Shown: in pieces, positions 45,713-55,096 of the stretch
Layout of the letters: each line of letters starts with the position of its first letter
How positions within the stretch are numbered: the first letter of the stretch is position 1
Source of the DNA: Bifidobacterium oedipodis
GTDB lineage: Bacteria > Actinomycetota > Actinomycetes > Actinomycetales > Bifidobacteriaceae
DNA length: 64,000 nucleotides
Reading direction: 5' to 3'
NCBI RefSeq assembly: GCF_012932425.1
Contig: NZ_JAAIII010000007.1
Coordinates: 154,298-218,297, forward strand
The notes under the pieces: model-generated
What the model was told of the DNA's origin: nothing
The model's input: the letters and a program-made list of their open reading frames with translations, nothing else
The model's database searches: none
Position numbers and translations under genes: made by a program

Positions 45713-47047
45713 TCACTCCGGGCGTTCTCTGATTGCTTTGTCGAGCACTGGCATGAGCAGCAGCGCGGCGATTGGAAGCATATATCTGCCCTGGAAGCCT
45801 CTGATGAGACCGAACGTTCCCATATCGGGAATTTCGTTCCATGTCGTAAGAACGAACCAAGAGGCGATAAAGGACTCCATAAAAGCCACCGCGACGGCAG
45901 TAACAGCATAGCGATTATCCGACAGGAATACGCGCACCCTGCCCGTGAGCGTTCGGGGTTCTTCATCCATGCGCCCGATTCCGCTGGCAGCCACGCGGCC
46001 CGCCATGCAATACACGAAGACCAGAAGAACCGCCATTGTACAGGCCAGGGAAATGATGTCGAGACAGCCGAACCTGTATAGCATGATCGTATTGTACGTG
46101 TTCGTGACCAGCTTGCGCAGCATGCCCACGCCATCGTTATCGGCCTTACTTGCCATGTAGTTCAGCGCGGAGAAATTGCCGTGCCAGTACAGCCACGGGA
46201 CAAAGGCCACGCCGCTTACAGCCACGGCGGCCGCCTTCCTCCGCCAAGACAAAACCCTGGACGGAAGCACCAAGGCCAGAAGCGAGACGGCCGCGTAATT
46301 CGTCTTGCCCCAGGCCAGCCAAATTACCAGCAGAACCATCACCGCATAACTCGACCGACCCATCGGATCGCCATTGTATGCAACCCTGCCCAGCACCGCC
46401 AGGAACAGCACGCTCAATGCCAGGAACTGAGGATCGCACATGATGCTGCTCGCCATGAGCATTGATGGAGGCAGCAGCCCGAGCGCCATGATCAGCGGCC
46501 TGCCCACTGGGGCGACGACAATGGCAGCGACCATGACAATGAGATAGAACGCCAGATTGAAAATCCTCGCCATCTGCCATTGGCCATAAGGGCTCCTATG
46601 CGTCGCCTGACCGACTTTAAGGCCCATGGCCTGCGGAATGTAGTTCATGAAGGAATACTGTGAAGAACGATAGGCCCCGTCGATCTTCTTATCCTTCTGC
46701 ATGTTCAGCGTCTCCCTCTGCCAAGCTACCGACCTTGCCTGAGGAGGGGAGACATCATAGTTCGTCAGAAGCACGGAGGTCAGCAGGTCGGCCACCACGG
46801 CATTATCGGCCGGCACGTCCAGATATGCCCCTGTGCCCTTGAGATACTGCTCATGGATGATGTTGCCGTATTGGTCGACCCTATCCTGACGGCGATTGAA
46901 CATTTGGCCTGACACCAGGGCGTATGTGCCACTGCTGTGCATATCGGGATCCGGTATAGAAAACACCCCGAGCCGGCCGATGAACAAGCCAGACTGGGCC
47001 AAGGCCAAAACCAGAAACACCAGACCGGCCACGATTGCGGAAATCAT
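45713..47047 (-). CDS. DUF2142-type membrane protein
   Basis: 444 aa with about nine hydrophobic segments. It shows DPDMHSSGTYALVSGQ, a loop containing conserved acidic residues after segment 1, and the late motif GLIRGFQGRYMLPIAALLL that is typical of DUF2142 proteins. These are presumed membrane glycosyltransferases or polysaccharide-related proteins. The protein starts directly with a hydrophobic segment (MISAIVAGLVFLVLALAQ) and is a bit shorter than usual, so an N-terminal truncation is possible. It lies between the tails of paralogues 3 and 4. Confidence 0.75.
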   Translation of the reverse strand: MISAIVAGLVFLVLALAQSGLFIGRLGVFSIPDPDMHSSGTYALVSGQMFNRRQDRVDQYGNIIHEQYLKGTGAYLDVPADNAVVADLLTSVLLTNYDVSPPQARSVAWQRETLNMQKDKKIDGAYRSSQYSFMNYIPQAMGLKVGQATHRSPYGQWQMARIFNLAFYLIVMVAAIVVAPVGRPLIMALGLLPPSMLMASSIMCDPQFLALSVLFLAVLGRVAYNGDPMGRSSYAVMVLLVIWLAWGKTNYAAVSLLALVLPSRVLSWRRKAAAVAVSGVAFVPWLYWHGNFSALNYMASKADNDGVGMLRKLVTNTYNTIMLYRFGCLDIISLACTMAVLLVFVYCMAGRVAASGIGRMDEEPRTLTGRVRVFLSDNRYAVTAVAVAFMESFIASWFVLTTWNEIPDMGTFGLIRGFQGRYMLPIAALLLMPVLDKAIRERPE

Positions 47048-47131
47048 TCCTGATCAGGAATCTCTTCCCCATGATCTTCCCTCACTACTGTTCCTCGAGT
47101 GATTTTGTGGCTGTTTTTTGTGGGTGTGGGC

Positions 47132-47721
47132 CCAGGTAATGGTTGTGTCGGCCTGATAAACGGGGAGGGGGTTCTCCCGCCAATGGCGGGAGAACCCCCT
47201 CTATCCTCGGGAGCCGTCGCCTAGGACCCAACGCCTAGGACAACCAGGCTCACTCGGCCGCGGTGGCCTTGAAGGCAACGCCCTCGTCAATCCAGCCGAC
47301 GGACACGATGTTCTTCATCTCGTCCGCGTCCAGGGTGAACAGGTGCTCGCCGTTGTACTTGTTGTACGCACGGTACACGCTGTCCGGGGCATCGGAGGCC
47401 GCGTACCAGGCAACGCCCTCGTCGGTCCAGCCGACCTCAAGCAGGTTGTCGCGCTCGGCCTTGTCGGTCGTGTAGTGGTGCGAGCCGTCGTACTTGTTGT
47501 ACAGGCGGTACACCTTCTGCGCGTCCTTCGAGGTCGTCGTGTAGAACGCGATGCCCTCGCCGATCCAGCCGGCGTCCTTCGCGGCCTTGTACTCCTGCTC
47601 GTCCGTGGTGAACAGGTGGGTGGAGCCGACCTTCATGTACGGGTTGTAGGCACGGTACACCGGCTCGGTGCCGGCCGGCACCTCAGCCGCATCCTGACGA
47701 ACCAGAAGCTTCTCAGCAGCC
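47132..47721. repeat. ~590-bp direct repeat, copy at paralogue 4
   Basis: Nearly identical to 54507-55096 (constant offset 7375; only a few mismatches seen, two near the terminator). It covers the terminator, the stop and the whole DUF5648 tail of paralogues 4 and 6, which are on the same strand. Identity ends sharply inside the helical spacer upstream of the tail. Confidence 0.9.
47165..47201 (-). terminator. Terminator of paralogue 4
   Basis: 16-bp perfect arms GAGGGGGTTCTCCCGC / GCGGGAGAACCCCCTC with a 5-base loop, about 50 bp after the minus-strand stop. Confidence 0.8.
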
Positions 47722-49694
47722 TGGTAGGCGGCAACCAGCTTCGCAGCGGCATCCTTACGAGCCTGACCCTGAGGCAGCTGATCATAGGAAACATACTGGC
47801 CAAACAGCTTATACATCTGGGCCACGAACTTGGTGGCGGAGGCCTTCGTATAGCCTTCCTTCACCAACTTCGCAACATCGCGCTGCTGGTTAGTATAGGA
47901 CAGGTCATACTTGAAGGTGAACGCAGCTACCTCGTCCTGATTGTCATCACTCCACTGGGCCACGAGGGTGTCACCATCAACGAGCTTGTAAGGATTGACC
48001 GTACCATCGGACAGGTTGTAGAACTTGCCGTCGAAGGTGTTGAACCAAGTGGTGTAGTTGACGTCGGTCCAGTACTTGAAGGTCTTGCCTGCGCGAGTCG
48101 GTGTCTCAATGACGTCCTCCCACTTCTGGGAATCGGTCTTGGTCGCGTAGATGTAGTTGTTGCCGTTGGAGAAGGAGCCACCATTGCCATTCAGCAGAAT
48201 AGAAGCAGCGGAATCCCACTTCGCGTACACGCTGGTGGAAGCGGTGACCTTGGTAATGTCGGCATTGTCGGCAACAGACTTCCAAGCAGTGACCTTGCGG
48301 GTCGTGTACGTGTTGTGATCCTTGTTCTCAGCGGTCTGATAGTAGTCCTCAACACCGGTCGGCTGCGGGATCGCATTGCCTGTGGTCACGTAGTCCAGAG
48401 CCTTGCCACCCTTCACGAGATCGGTCTTGCCGGCTGGATCGGTGTTATTCCAAACCTTACCGTAGTAACCGTAGTAGTAAGCAACAGCTGCGACATTCTT
48501 GGTGTCCCAGCCAGCGTGAACTTCCAGGAATCGATGTTCCGTATCGGCAGCAGGCTGTTGGGAAACCGGGACATTGAAGTCCACCTTATTACCGGCAGCA
48601 TCATACCAGCCAGTAAACACTGCATTCTTCACAGCAGGATCAGCCGGCTGCTCAGCCTTGTCGTCGGCAGCGAGATACTCGCCGGACACCTGATCCCCAT
48701 CGGTGTTGAACACATCGGCACCAGCAACATCATTGGTCGGATCGACCTTCGTTCCATTCGGCTTGCCAAAGTCGTAGTTAACGGTCCAAGCATTATCCGA
48801 AGCCGAAGTAAACTTCTCGAGCGTCAAATCAACTCCGACAGTGGGGTCAGTGGTGGGATAGACATCCTCATTCTTATCAGAATCAACATTGGCGGAGAAG
48901 TCGTAGGAGTTGCCGGAAGCGTCCAGCCAAGTGCCCTCGGGTGCGCGGTAGGCCGGGAACGGCTTGTTGGTCACCGTGTACTTCACCACATCGCCAGCGG
49001 TGGTATCTGGGACATCAAAGAACACCTTGGCGACGTTGTTCTGATCCTCAATGGTCTGATACTTCTCGAACACCGGGTACAGGGTCGTGTCAGCGCTCAG
49101 CGCGCCGCCCTGGTAGATGTCCTGAGCATCAGCGTCATCCGTCAGCTTCCAGCCGACAAACACATAGCCAGGCTTGGCTGCGGCATCTGGTTCGGTAACA
49201 GAATATTTGTTGTAATCCTCAGCGGTTACGCCAGCGCCCTTGGCCACATCGAAGGACTGATCCGTGGTAGCGACAGCGGCACCAGTAACCAGACTGCCGT
49301 CAGCACGTTGGGTGCTCTTGAATGTGACCTTGACCGCGTCGGCATACTGGGCGTACAGCTTGGTGTCACCCTTCACGGCGAAGCCGGACTTCGCCACGTT
49401 GTTGCCAGCCAAATCAAAGGAATAACCCGTCAGAACCTTGCCATCACCGGCAGCCGCATACGGATCCTTGAGGGTCGTAGTATCGAAGGTCTCACCGTAC
49501 TTCATGCTGCTGGGGCTTGTGTAGAACCACTTGCCGTACGGACGATCCTTCTCGTACACCTTCACGCTGAAGTTGTCGCTTTCGTCGACAACCGCCGCGT
49601 TGGCCGTGGCTGCGGCGACGCCCATGGTCGCGATCATCGCGACCGAGGCGAGGCCCGCGAGCGGCGCGCGCCATGCATTCTTGTTTCCAGTCAT
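47250..49694 (-). CDS. Secreted InlB-like/DUF5648 repeat protein, paralogue 4
   Basis: 814 aa, signal peptide to ATANA. The middle carries FVGWKLTDD near 174, FTGWYDAAGNK near 364 and other B-repeat-type strands. The helical spacer (LVKEGYTKASATKF near 615) leads to a second type of DUF5648 tail from about residue 676: VYRAYNPYMKVGSTH, VYRLYNKYDGSHH and VYRAYNKYNGEH, ending in a final TAAE. This tail is shared only with paralogue 6. A large central block (about 48500-48790) is also near-identical to paralogue 6, while the parts between are diverged, so the two genes are mosaics. Confidence 0.85.
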   Translation of the reverse strand: MTGNKNAWRAPLAGLASVAMIATMGVAAATANAAVVDESDNFSVKVYEKDRPYGKWFYTSPSSMKYGETFDTTTLKDPYAAAGDGKVLTGYSFDLAGNNVAKSGFAVKGDTKLYAQYADAVKVTFKSTQRADGSLVTGAAVATTDQSFDVAKGAGVTAEDYNKYSVTEPDAAAKPGYVFVGWKLTDDADAQDIYQGGALSADTTLYPVFEKYQTIEDQNNVAKVFFDVPDTTAGDVVKYTVTNKPFPAYRAPEGTWLDASGNSYDFSANVDSDKNEDVYPTTDPTVGVDLTLEKFTSASDNAWTVNYDFGKPNGTKVDPTNDVAGADVFNTDGDQVSGEYLAADDKAEQPADPAVKNAVFTGWYDAAGNKVDFNVPVSQQPAADTEHRFLEVHAGWDTKNVAAVAYYYGYYGKVWNNTDPAGKTDLVKGGKALDYVTTGNAIPQPTGVEDYYQTAENKDHNTYTTRKVTAWKSVADNADITKVTASTSVYAKWDSAASILLNGNGGSFSNGNNYIYATKTDSQKWEDVIETPTRAGKTFKYWTDVNYTTWFNTFDGKFYNLSDGTVNPYKLVDGDTLVAQWSDDNQDEVAAFTFKYDLSYTNQQRDVAKLVKEGYTKASATKFVAQMYKLFGQYVSYDQLPQGQARKDAAAKLVAAYQAAEKLLVRQDAAEVPAGTEPVYRAYNPYMKVGSTHLFTTDEQEYKAAKDAGWIGEGIAFYTTTSKDAQKVYRLYNKYDGSHHYTTDKAERDNLLEVGWTDEGVAWYAASDAPDSVYRAYNKYNGEHLFTLDADEMKNIVSVGWIDEGVAFKATAAE

Positions 49695-49880
49695 ATTCCT
49701 GGAACCTTTCTTCTAGGGACAGGAGACCGGATTCTAAGTTATGGGAATGGTTGCATGCTGTCAGTAAGAAATGGAGTGGGGACAGCGTGAGTGGAACGTA
49801 TTATCGTGGCCAGTTAATTGCACGTGTGAACGGGAATTCGGTCTAATATAATGGCGTGAACGACTAGGCGAGGAGACCCG

Positions 49881-51221
49881 ATGAAGCTGACGCATCTTGA
49901 ACTGGAGAATTATCGGCGTTTCGATTGCCTGTCGATTGATTTCGATGATCGGCTCACCGTTGTCATCGGTGACAACGATGCCGGCAAGACGACTGTTCTG
50001 GATGCGGCCGCGGTGGCGTTGGGCACGTTTCTTGTGCGGTTCCCGGATGTGAAAGGCCCGGGGCTTCGAGGTGAGGATGCCCGCGCGCAGACACGTCTGC
50101 TTGGCAGGAAGGCCGAGACCCAGGCGCAGTATCCGGTCGGGGTCGAGGCCTGGGCCTGTATGCCGGTGGCATCCCCGGATGGCGTGTGGCGGCCGCGTGA
50201 GATTAGATGGTTGCGCACCATCGAGCGTGAGAACAGCCGGATGACAAGTTCCAAGGCTCATGATCTTATCGAGGTGTCGGATCAGTACCAGAAGGCGATA
50301 CGCGAGGGGCATGCCGGTGTGGTGATGCCATTGCTGGGGTATTACGGCACCAGGAGGCTGCACCCCATAGAGCGTTCGAAGTGGGGCGCGCATTCCACGG
50401 CGTATCTTGAGGCGAGCACGCGTTTCGATGCGTATGCCGGTGCCTTGGATTCGCAGTTGAGCGAGATCTCGCTGGTCAACTGGTTCAAGGCCATGACCGC
50501 GCAGGAGCTCGACGAGGGCGAGCCCATACCGGCGTTCAAGGCGGTGAGGAACGTCATCGGCGCGTGCGTCGCCCGTATCACCGGTTATGACGATGCTCGG
50601 GTTCGCTATTTCAGCGGGCAGTTGCGTGTGGATTACACCAACGCCGACGGGCAGCAGTGTCTTGGTGTGCCCCTGAGCCAGTTGAGCGATGGCTACCGGG
50701 GTGTCATCGGCTTGGTGGCGGATATCGCCAGGCGCATGACCATGATGAATCCCGCGTTGGAGGACGAGGCCATTCTGCAGACCCCGGGCGTGGTGCTCAT
50801 CGACGAGATCGATTTGCATCTGCACCCGCGCTGGCAGGAGCGTATTTTGAGCGATCTGCTCGACCTGTTCCCCGGGATCCAGTTCATTGTCACCACCCAT
50901 GCGCCGCTGGTTATCTCCTCCGTGCACAGGCGGAACGTGCGTGTTATCCGGCATGATGATGTCGGGTATCATGCGGACGTACCGCCCATGGAGACCTACG
51001 GCAACAGCACAGGGGCGATTCTCCGACTGCTGATGGGAGCCCCGGAACGGCCGAGGGAGGTTCAGGACCTGATGGACCGGTTCCGTGATCTTCTTGACAG
51101 GGAACAGTACGGGGAGGCGGGCGAAGTGCTCGCACGGCTCGCAAAGGGCCTGGGCGACGATAACCCCGAGGTCAACGGCATGCAGTCCGAACTGTTCTTC
51201 TACACGGATGACGCGGGCTGA
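49881..51221 (+). CDS. ptuA: PtuA-like AAA ATPase of a Septu-type defence module
   Basis: 446 aa. The N-terminus KLTHLELENYRRFDCLSIDFDDRLTVVIGDNDAGKTTVLDA has the RecF/SMC-type start with P-loop GDNDAGKTT (about 31-39). The signature-like LSQLSDGYRGVIGL lies near 267, and Walker B as GVVLIDEIDLHLHPRWQ near 308. A switch histidine follows in VTTHAPLVISS. In Septu systems PtuA pairs with the HNH nuclease PtuB and protects against phage. The next gene starts two bases after this stop and is a PtuB-type nuclease, which supports the call. A GAGGAGA ribosome-binding site precedes the ATG. It lies between the divergent starts of paralogues 4 and 5. Confidence 0.85.
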   Translation: MKLTHLELENYRRFDCLSIDFDDRLTVVIGDNDAGKTTVLDAAAVALGTFLVRFPDVKGPGLRGEDARAQTRLLGRKAETQAQYPVGVEAWACMPVASPDGVWRPREIRWLRTIERENSRMTSSKAHDLIEVSDQYQKAIREGHAGVVMPLLGYYGTRRLHPIERSKWGAHSTAYLEASTRFDAYAGALDSQLSEISLVNWFKAMTAQELDEGEPIPAFKAVRNVIGACVARITGYDDARVRYFSGQLRVDYTNADGQQCLGVPLSQLSDGYRGVIGLVADIARRMTMMNPALEDEAILQTPGVVLIDEIDLHLHPRWQERILSDLLDLFPGIQFIVTTHAPLVISSVHRRNVRVIRHDDVGYHADVPPMETYGNSTGAILRLLMGAPERPREVQDLMDRFRDLLDREQYGEAGEVLARLAKGLGDDNPEVNGMQSELFFYTDDAG

Positions 51222-51223
51222 CC

Positions 51224-51913
51224 ATGCTGCACATCGACAAAAGCCGCAGCAAACAGCCCCAGATCCTGGCGTTGGCGATTCAGGACATGCGACGCACTCC
51301 CGGCCAGACCGTCTGCTATGACAACCTGCCCTCCTACGTCACCGTGCGAGGCAGATCGTTGTCGGTTCGTGATGAGTTGCTCAAGGCGCTTATCGAGGAT
51401 CAGCGCGGACTGTGCGCGTACTGTATGCGCCGCATAGAGCCACGCAACGCGCACATCGAGCATTACATTCCGCGCCACTGCGACTGGTATCAGGGCAAAC
51501 GCACGCTCGACGAACTGTCCGTGGACTACCGCAACATGCTGGCCGTATGCAAGGAGAACGGCACGTGCGATGCCACCCGCGGGAACGCGGAGCTGACCGT
51601 GGATCCACGCAACCAGTCGGACATCGAGCAGATACGGTACAACACAAAGGCCGAGATCCTCTCGGACAACACGGCGATCGACTCCGACTGCCGGGGTCTG
51701 CTGAACCTGAACGACGGCTTCCTCGTATACGGCCGCATGCAGACCCTACAGGGCCTGTACCGGTGGTACCAGCACGAAAGCAGACGCGCCGGCGATATGA
51801 AGAGCAAATGTCGCAAGCGTCTCGACGAACTCCAGAACGGCACCGGCCACAACGACCCCTACGCGGGAATACTCATCTACCGTCTGGAACGCAAAATCCG
51901 CGCACTGAGCTGA
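51224..51913 (+). CDS. ptuB: PtuB-like HNH endonuclease of the Septu-type module
   Basis: 229 aa. The HNH core has GLCAYCMRRIEPRNAHIEHYIPR (C-x2-C and the first His), followed by YRNMLAVCKENGTCDATRG, with further Cys and Asn positions, as in the PtuB/TIGR02646-type family. It should cut DNA or RNA when activated by the PtuA ATPase. It starts two bases after the ptuA stop and is translationally coupled. The protein is close in size to known PtuB. It has no retron or third gene beside it. Confidence 0.85.
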   Translation: MLHIDKSRSKQPQILALAIQDMRRTPGQTVCYDNLPSYVTVRGRSLSVRDELLKALIEDQRGLCAYCMRRIEPRNAHIEHYIPRHCDWYQGKRTLDELSVDYRNMLAVCKENGTCDATRGNAELTVDPRNQSDIEQIRYNTKAEILSDNTAIDSDCRGLLNLNDGFLVYGRMQTLQGLYRWYQHESRRAGDMKSKCRKRLDELQNGTGHNDPYAGILIYRLERKIRALS

Positions 51914-52317
51914 ACCGCAACAAGGAAGATGTGCTGAGTCATGTAAGACAAGACGATTGACGGCTCCCGGCTGACGGCTTCTTCCAACTCCAAGCAACTA
52001 TGCCGCCGGACGTTCACTACCGTCATCTCTTCAGAAAATCAAGATCGTCAAACTCAGGCAGGACAATGCGCTGCTCCAAACTCAATCCGATCAGATCGCA
52101 AGTGCGGCGCAACTCGTCCTCGGAACCATACCGACTCTCGAATTCGCCCTTTCACCAGGTACTATCCGCATCGGCCAGCATGACGGGATCACCAACCCCG
52201 TGAGCATTCGGCGCGAGCAACATAGCACACATATCATCCTTTTTCCCCCATCCATAAACCATCATGGAATACCCCCGCTATGGGCCGGGCCCGTGGCCCT
52301 AGAAGAAAGGTTCCAGG
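51914..52317. pseudogene. Probable gene remnant and intergenic DNA
   Basis: On the minus strand a frame with stop at 52023-52025 reads backwards as ...ADADSTW, a stop, then KGEFESRYGSEDELRR and LPEFDDLDFLKR. Its composition is typical of the C-terminus of a real protein, but an internal stop and lack of the rest indicate decay. I do not recognise the family. The last ~30 bp are the conserved paralogue leader. Confidence 0.4.
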
Positions 52318-54369
52318 ATGACTGGAAACAAGAATGTTTGGCGCGCGCCGCTCGCGGGCCTGGCGTCGGTCGCGATGATCGCGACCATGGGCGTCGCGGC
52401 GAGCACCGCCAATGCGGCTGCCACCGCTAAACCGGCTGATATCACGTTCGCAGGTAATGGTCTGTCCTTCATTGAGGACGGCAAGACCGTTGATACCTAC
52501 ACCATTAAGTCCGATGGCGATGCCCGCCTGGACGATGAGGCCGCAAAGGCGTATGAAGCGCTGACCGAGGACTCCAAGAAGGTGTTCACTGGTTGGTTCG
52601 CGTCCGCCGACTATGGTACTGCGGCACTGGAGCTCGACAATAGCTCTGACGCCTACGAGCATACCGTGTACGCGCACTGGTCCGAGACCCCGTACACCGT
52701 GAACTTCACGGGTAAGTCCGTGAAGACTTCCGAAGTGACGCTTGCCGAGAACGATGGCAAGCTCGATCGTGTCGCCGACTGGCAGGTGCCTGCGGACAAG
52801 GACAAGAATGACGGGGTCCTGCTGACCGGTTGGCTCGCTGCCGATGGCGATGCCGTGGATCCCACCACCGATTTGTCCGGCAAGGCCACCCATGGCGAGA
52901 CCGAAATCAATCTTAAGGCTACGGAGGTTTCCTCCGTCTACATTGTCTTCACCGATCAGGATCTGTGGAGCAAGCGCACCATCGAGCTGACCGTCACCAA
53001 TGGCAACGGCGACGCTTCGTATTCCGTCGAAGCCGAGAAGGGCAAGCCGTACACCGGTACCGTACCCACCGCCACCATCATCACGGACGGTGCCCGCAAG
53101 ACCGCCCAGAACTGGGTGAAGAGCGACAAGAAGACCAAGTTCGATGCCAGCAAGGCCCAGAACGAGAGCGCAACCTACTACGCGGCCGACACCACCGACA
53201 CGGTCTCTTACAAGGTCTCCTTCGCTACCGGCTCTGAGGAGAACGGCTATTCCGAGGCTCCTGAGGCCCAGATTGTCGAGTCCGGCAAGACCGCCAGCGC
53301 CCCGGCCGATCCGACGCTGAAGACCGACGACAACTACAAGTATGAGTTCGTTGGCTGGTATACGCAGGATGACAAGAAGTACGATTTCTCCAATCCTGTG
53401 ACTGGTGAGATCTCGCTGCAGGCCAAGTTCAAGGTTTCCGAGGTGAAGCTCACCTTCAAGTCTGGCTACCGTGGCGGCGAGACCACCGAGGCTTGGTTCA
53501 AGGGCGGCGTTGTTGATTTCCCCGCGCTCACCCGTGACGGCTACACGCTGCTTGGATGGACTCCGGCGTTCGCGGATGGAACCCCGCTGACTTTGAATTC
53601 CGAACCCGCAGTGGCTCCGACTGCCACGCTTACCTACTTGGTATTCATGGGTGAAAAGCCCAGCGTGACAGTGCCTGTGTCAGGCACCATTTTCACTGCC
53701 CAGTGGGTTGCGGATGACGAGGCTGAGGACACCCTGACCAAGCTTGAGCAGAAGGTTGCAAAAGACAAGGTCACCGAAGAATCTTACAAGCAGTATCAGT
53801 CTGATTTCCAGGATTACCTGAAGGCCAAGGACAAGGCTGCGGAGAACGGCTATACCGTCGACGAATACGCTGCCCTGATTAAGCAGCTCAAGGAGATTCA
53901 GGCGAAGCTTGTTCAGACTGCTCCGGTGAAGGTGTATCGTCTGTACAACAAGTGGAACGGCGACCACGTGTACACCACCAACTTGAAGGAATATCAGCAG
54001 CTGTCCAATATCGGTTGGACCACTGAGGGCGTGCAGTTCAACGTGACTGACGACGCTTCCTTCGGCACTGCCGTGTACCGCCTGTACAACCCGTTCAACG
54101 GCGAGCACCTGCTGACCGCCGACAAGACGGAGGCTGCGGGCCTGGCCGAGGCGGGCTGGGTGTTCGACAAGGACGGTGGCCTGGTCGACGAGGATGGTAA
54201 CCCGGTGTACTTCTACGCCCCGCAGGGTGCGACGACCGGTGTGACCCGTCTGTTCAACCCGTACGTGACGGTGGGCACCCACTTGTACACCACCGATCAG
54301 TCCGAGATCGACTCGAACGTCAAGCTCGGCTGGGTCAAGGAGAACGTCCTGTTCAACGTCGCCAAGTGA
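52318..54369 (+). CDS. Secreted InlB-like/DUF5648 repeat protein, paralogue 5
   Basis: 683 aa, the shortest paralogue. The signal peptide MTGNKNVWR... ends ASTANA; the leader lacks the AT before ATG, as in paralogues 3 and 8. The middle has FTGWFASADYG near 80, LTGWLAADG near 165 and FVGWYTQDDKK near 342. The DUF5648-like tail starts near 537 (VYRLYNKWNGDH, VYRLYNPFNGEH, VTRLFNPYVTVG) and is a mixture: the second repeat matches paralogue 3 and the region after it matches paralogues 2 and 7. It is tail to tail with paralogue 6, with only 255 bp between. Confidence 0.85.
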   Translation: MTGNKNVWRAPLAGLASVAMIATMGVAASTANAAATAKPADITFAGNGLSFIEDGKTVDTYTIKSDGDARLDDEAAKAYEALTEDSKKVFTGWFASADYGTAALELDNSSDAYEHTVYAHWSETPYTVNFTGKSVKTSEVTLAENDGKLDRVADWQVPADKDKNDGVLLTGWLAADGDAVDPTTDLSGKATHGETEINLKATEVSSVYIVFTDQDLWSKRTIELTVTNGNGDASYSVEAEKGKPYTGTVPTATIITDGARKTAQNWVKSDKKTKFDASKAQNESATYYAADTTDTVSYKVSFATGSEENGYSEAPEAQIVESGKTASAPADPTLKTDDNYKYEFVGWYTQDDKKYDFSNPVTGEISLQAKFKVSEVKLTFKSGYRGGETTEAWFKGGVVDFPALTRDGYTLLGWTPAFADGTPLTLNSEPAVAPTATLTYLVFMGEKPSVTVPVSGTIFTAQWVADDEAEDTLTKLEQKVAKDKVTEESYKQYQSDFQDYLKAKDKAAENGYTVDEYAALIKQLKEIQAKLVQTAPVKVYRLYNKWNGDHVYTTNLKEYQQLSNIGWTTEGVQFNVTDDASFGTAVYRLYNPFNGEHLLTADKTEAAGLAEAGWVFDKDGGLVDEDGNPVYFYAPQGATTGVTRLFNPYVTVGTHLYTTDQSEIDSNVKLGWVKENVLFNVAK

Positions 54370-54413
54370 GAAAACCCCAATAGGGAATCATCTCCTAGGC
54401 TGACGGCCTAATC

Positions 54414-54467
54414 GGAAAAAGGTCGGTTCCGATCCCTTTATAAGGGGATCGGAACCGACCTTTTTCC
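54414..54467. terminator. Bidirectional terminator after paralogue 5
   Basis: 23-bp perfect arms GGAAAAAGGTCGGTTCCGATCCC and its complement, with A- and T-runs at the ends. Confidence 0.9.
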
Positions 54468-54506
54468 GTATCCCGGTGCATTAGGTTGTTTTTTGTGAGT
54501 GTGGGT

Positions 54507-55096
54507 TCAGGTAATGGTTGTGTCGGCCTGATAAACGGGGAGGGGGTTCTCCCGCCAATGGCGGGAGAACCCCCTCTATCCTTAGGAGCCGTCGCCTAGG
54601 ACCCAACGCCTAGGACAACCAGGCTCACTCGGCCGCGGTGGCCTTGAAGGCAACGCCCTCGTCAATCCAGCCGACGGACACGATGTTCTTCATCTCGTCC
54701 GCGTCCAGGGTGAACAGGTGCTCGCCGTTGTACTTGTTGTACGCACGGTACACGCTGTCCGGGGCATCGGAGGCCGCGTACCAGGCAACGCCCTCGTCGG
54801 TCCAGCCGACCTCAAGCAGGTTGTCGCGCTCGGCCTTGTCGGTCGTGTAGTGGTGCGAGCCGTCGTACTTGTTGTACAGGCGGTACACCTTCTGCGCGTC
54901 CTTCGAGGTCGTCGTGTAGAACGCGATGCCCTCGCCGATCCAGCCGGCGTCCTTCGCGGCCTTGTACTCCTGCTCGTCCGTGGTGAACAGGTGGGTGGAG
55001 CCGACCTTCATGTACGGGTTGTAGGCACGGTACACCGGCTCGGTGCCGGCCGGCACCTCAGCCGCATCCTGACGAACCAGAAGCTTCTCAGCAGCC
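54507..55096. repeat. ~590-bp direct repeat, copy at paralogue 6
   Basis: Partner of 47132-47721. It covers the terminator hairpin at 54540-54576 and the DUF5648 tail. Identity breaks sharply after GCAGCC at 55096. Confidence 0.9.
54540..54576 (-). terminator. Terminator of paralogue 6
   Basis: The same 16-bp-arm hairpin as at 47165-47201, within the direct repeat. Confidence 0.8.

Noticed and set aside
51914..52200. Third gene of the Septu module
   Set aside because: The only protein-like frame is on the opposite strand, broken by a stop and incomplete, so it is listed as a remnant.
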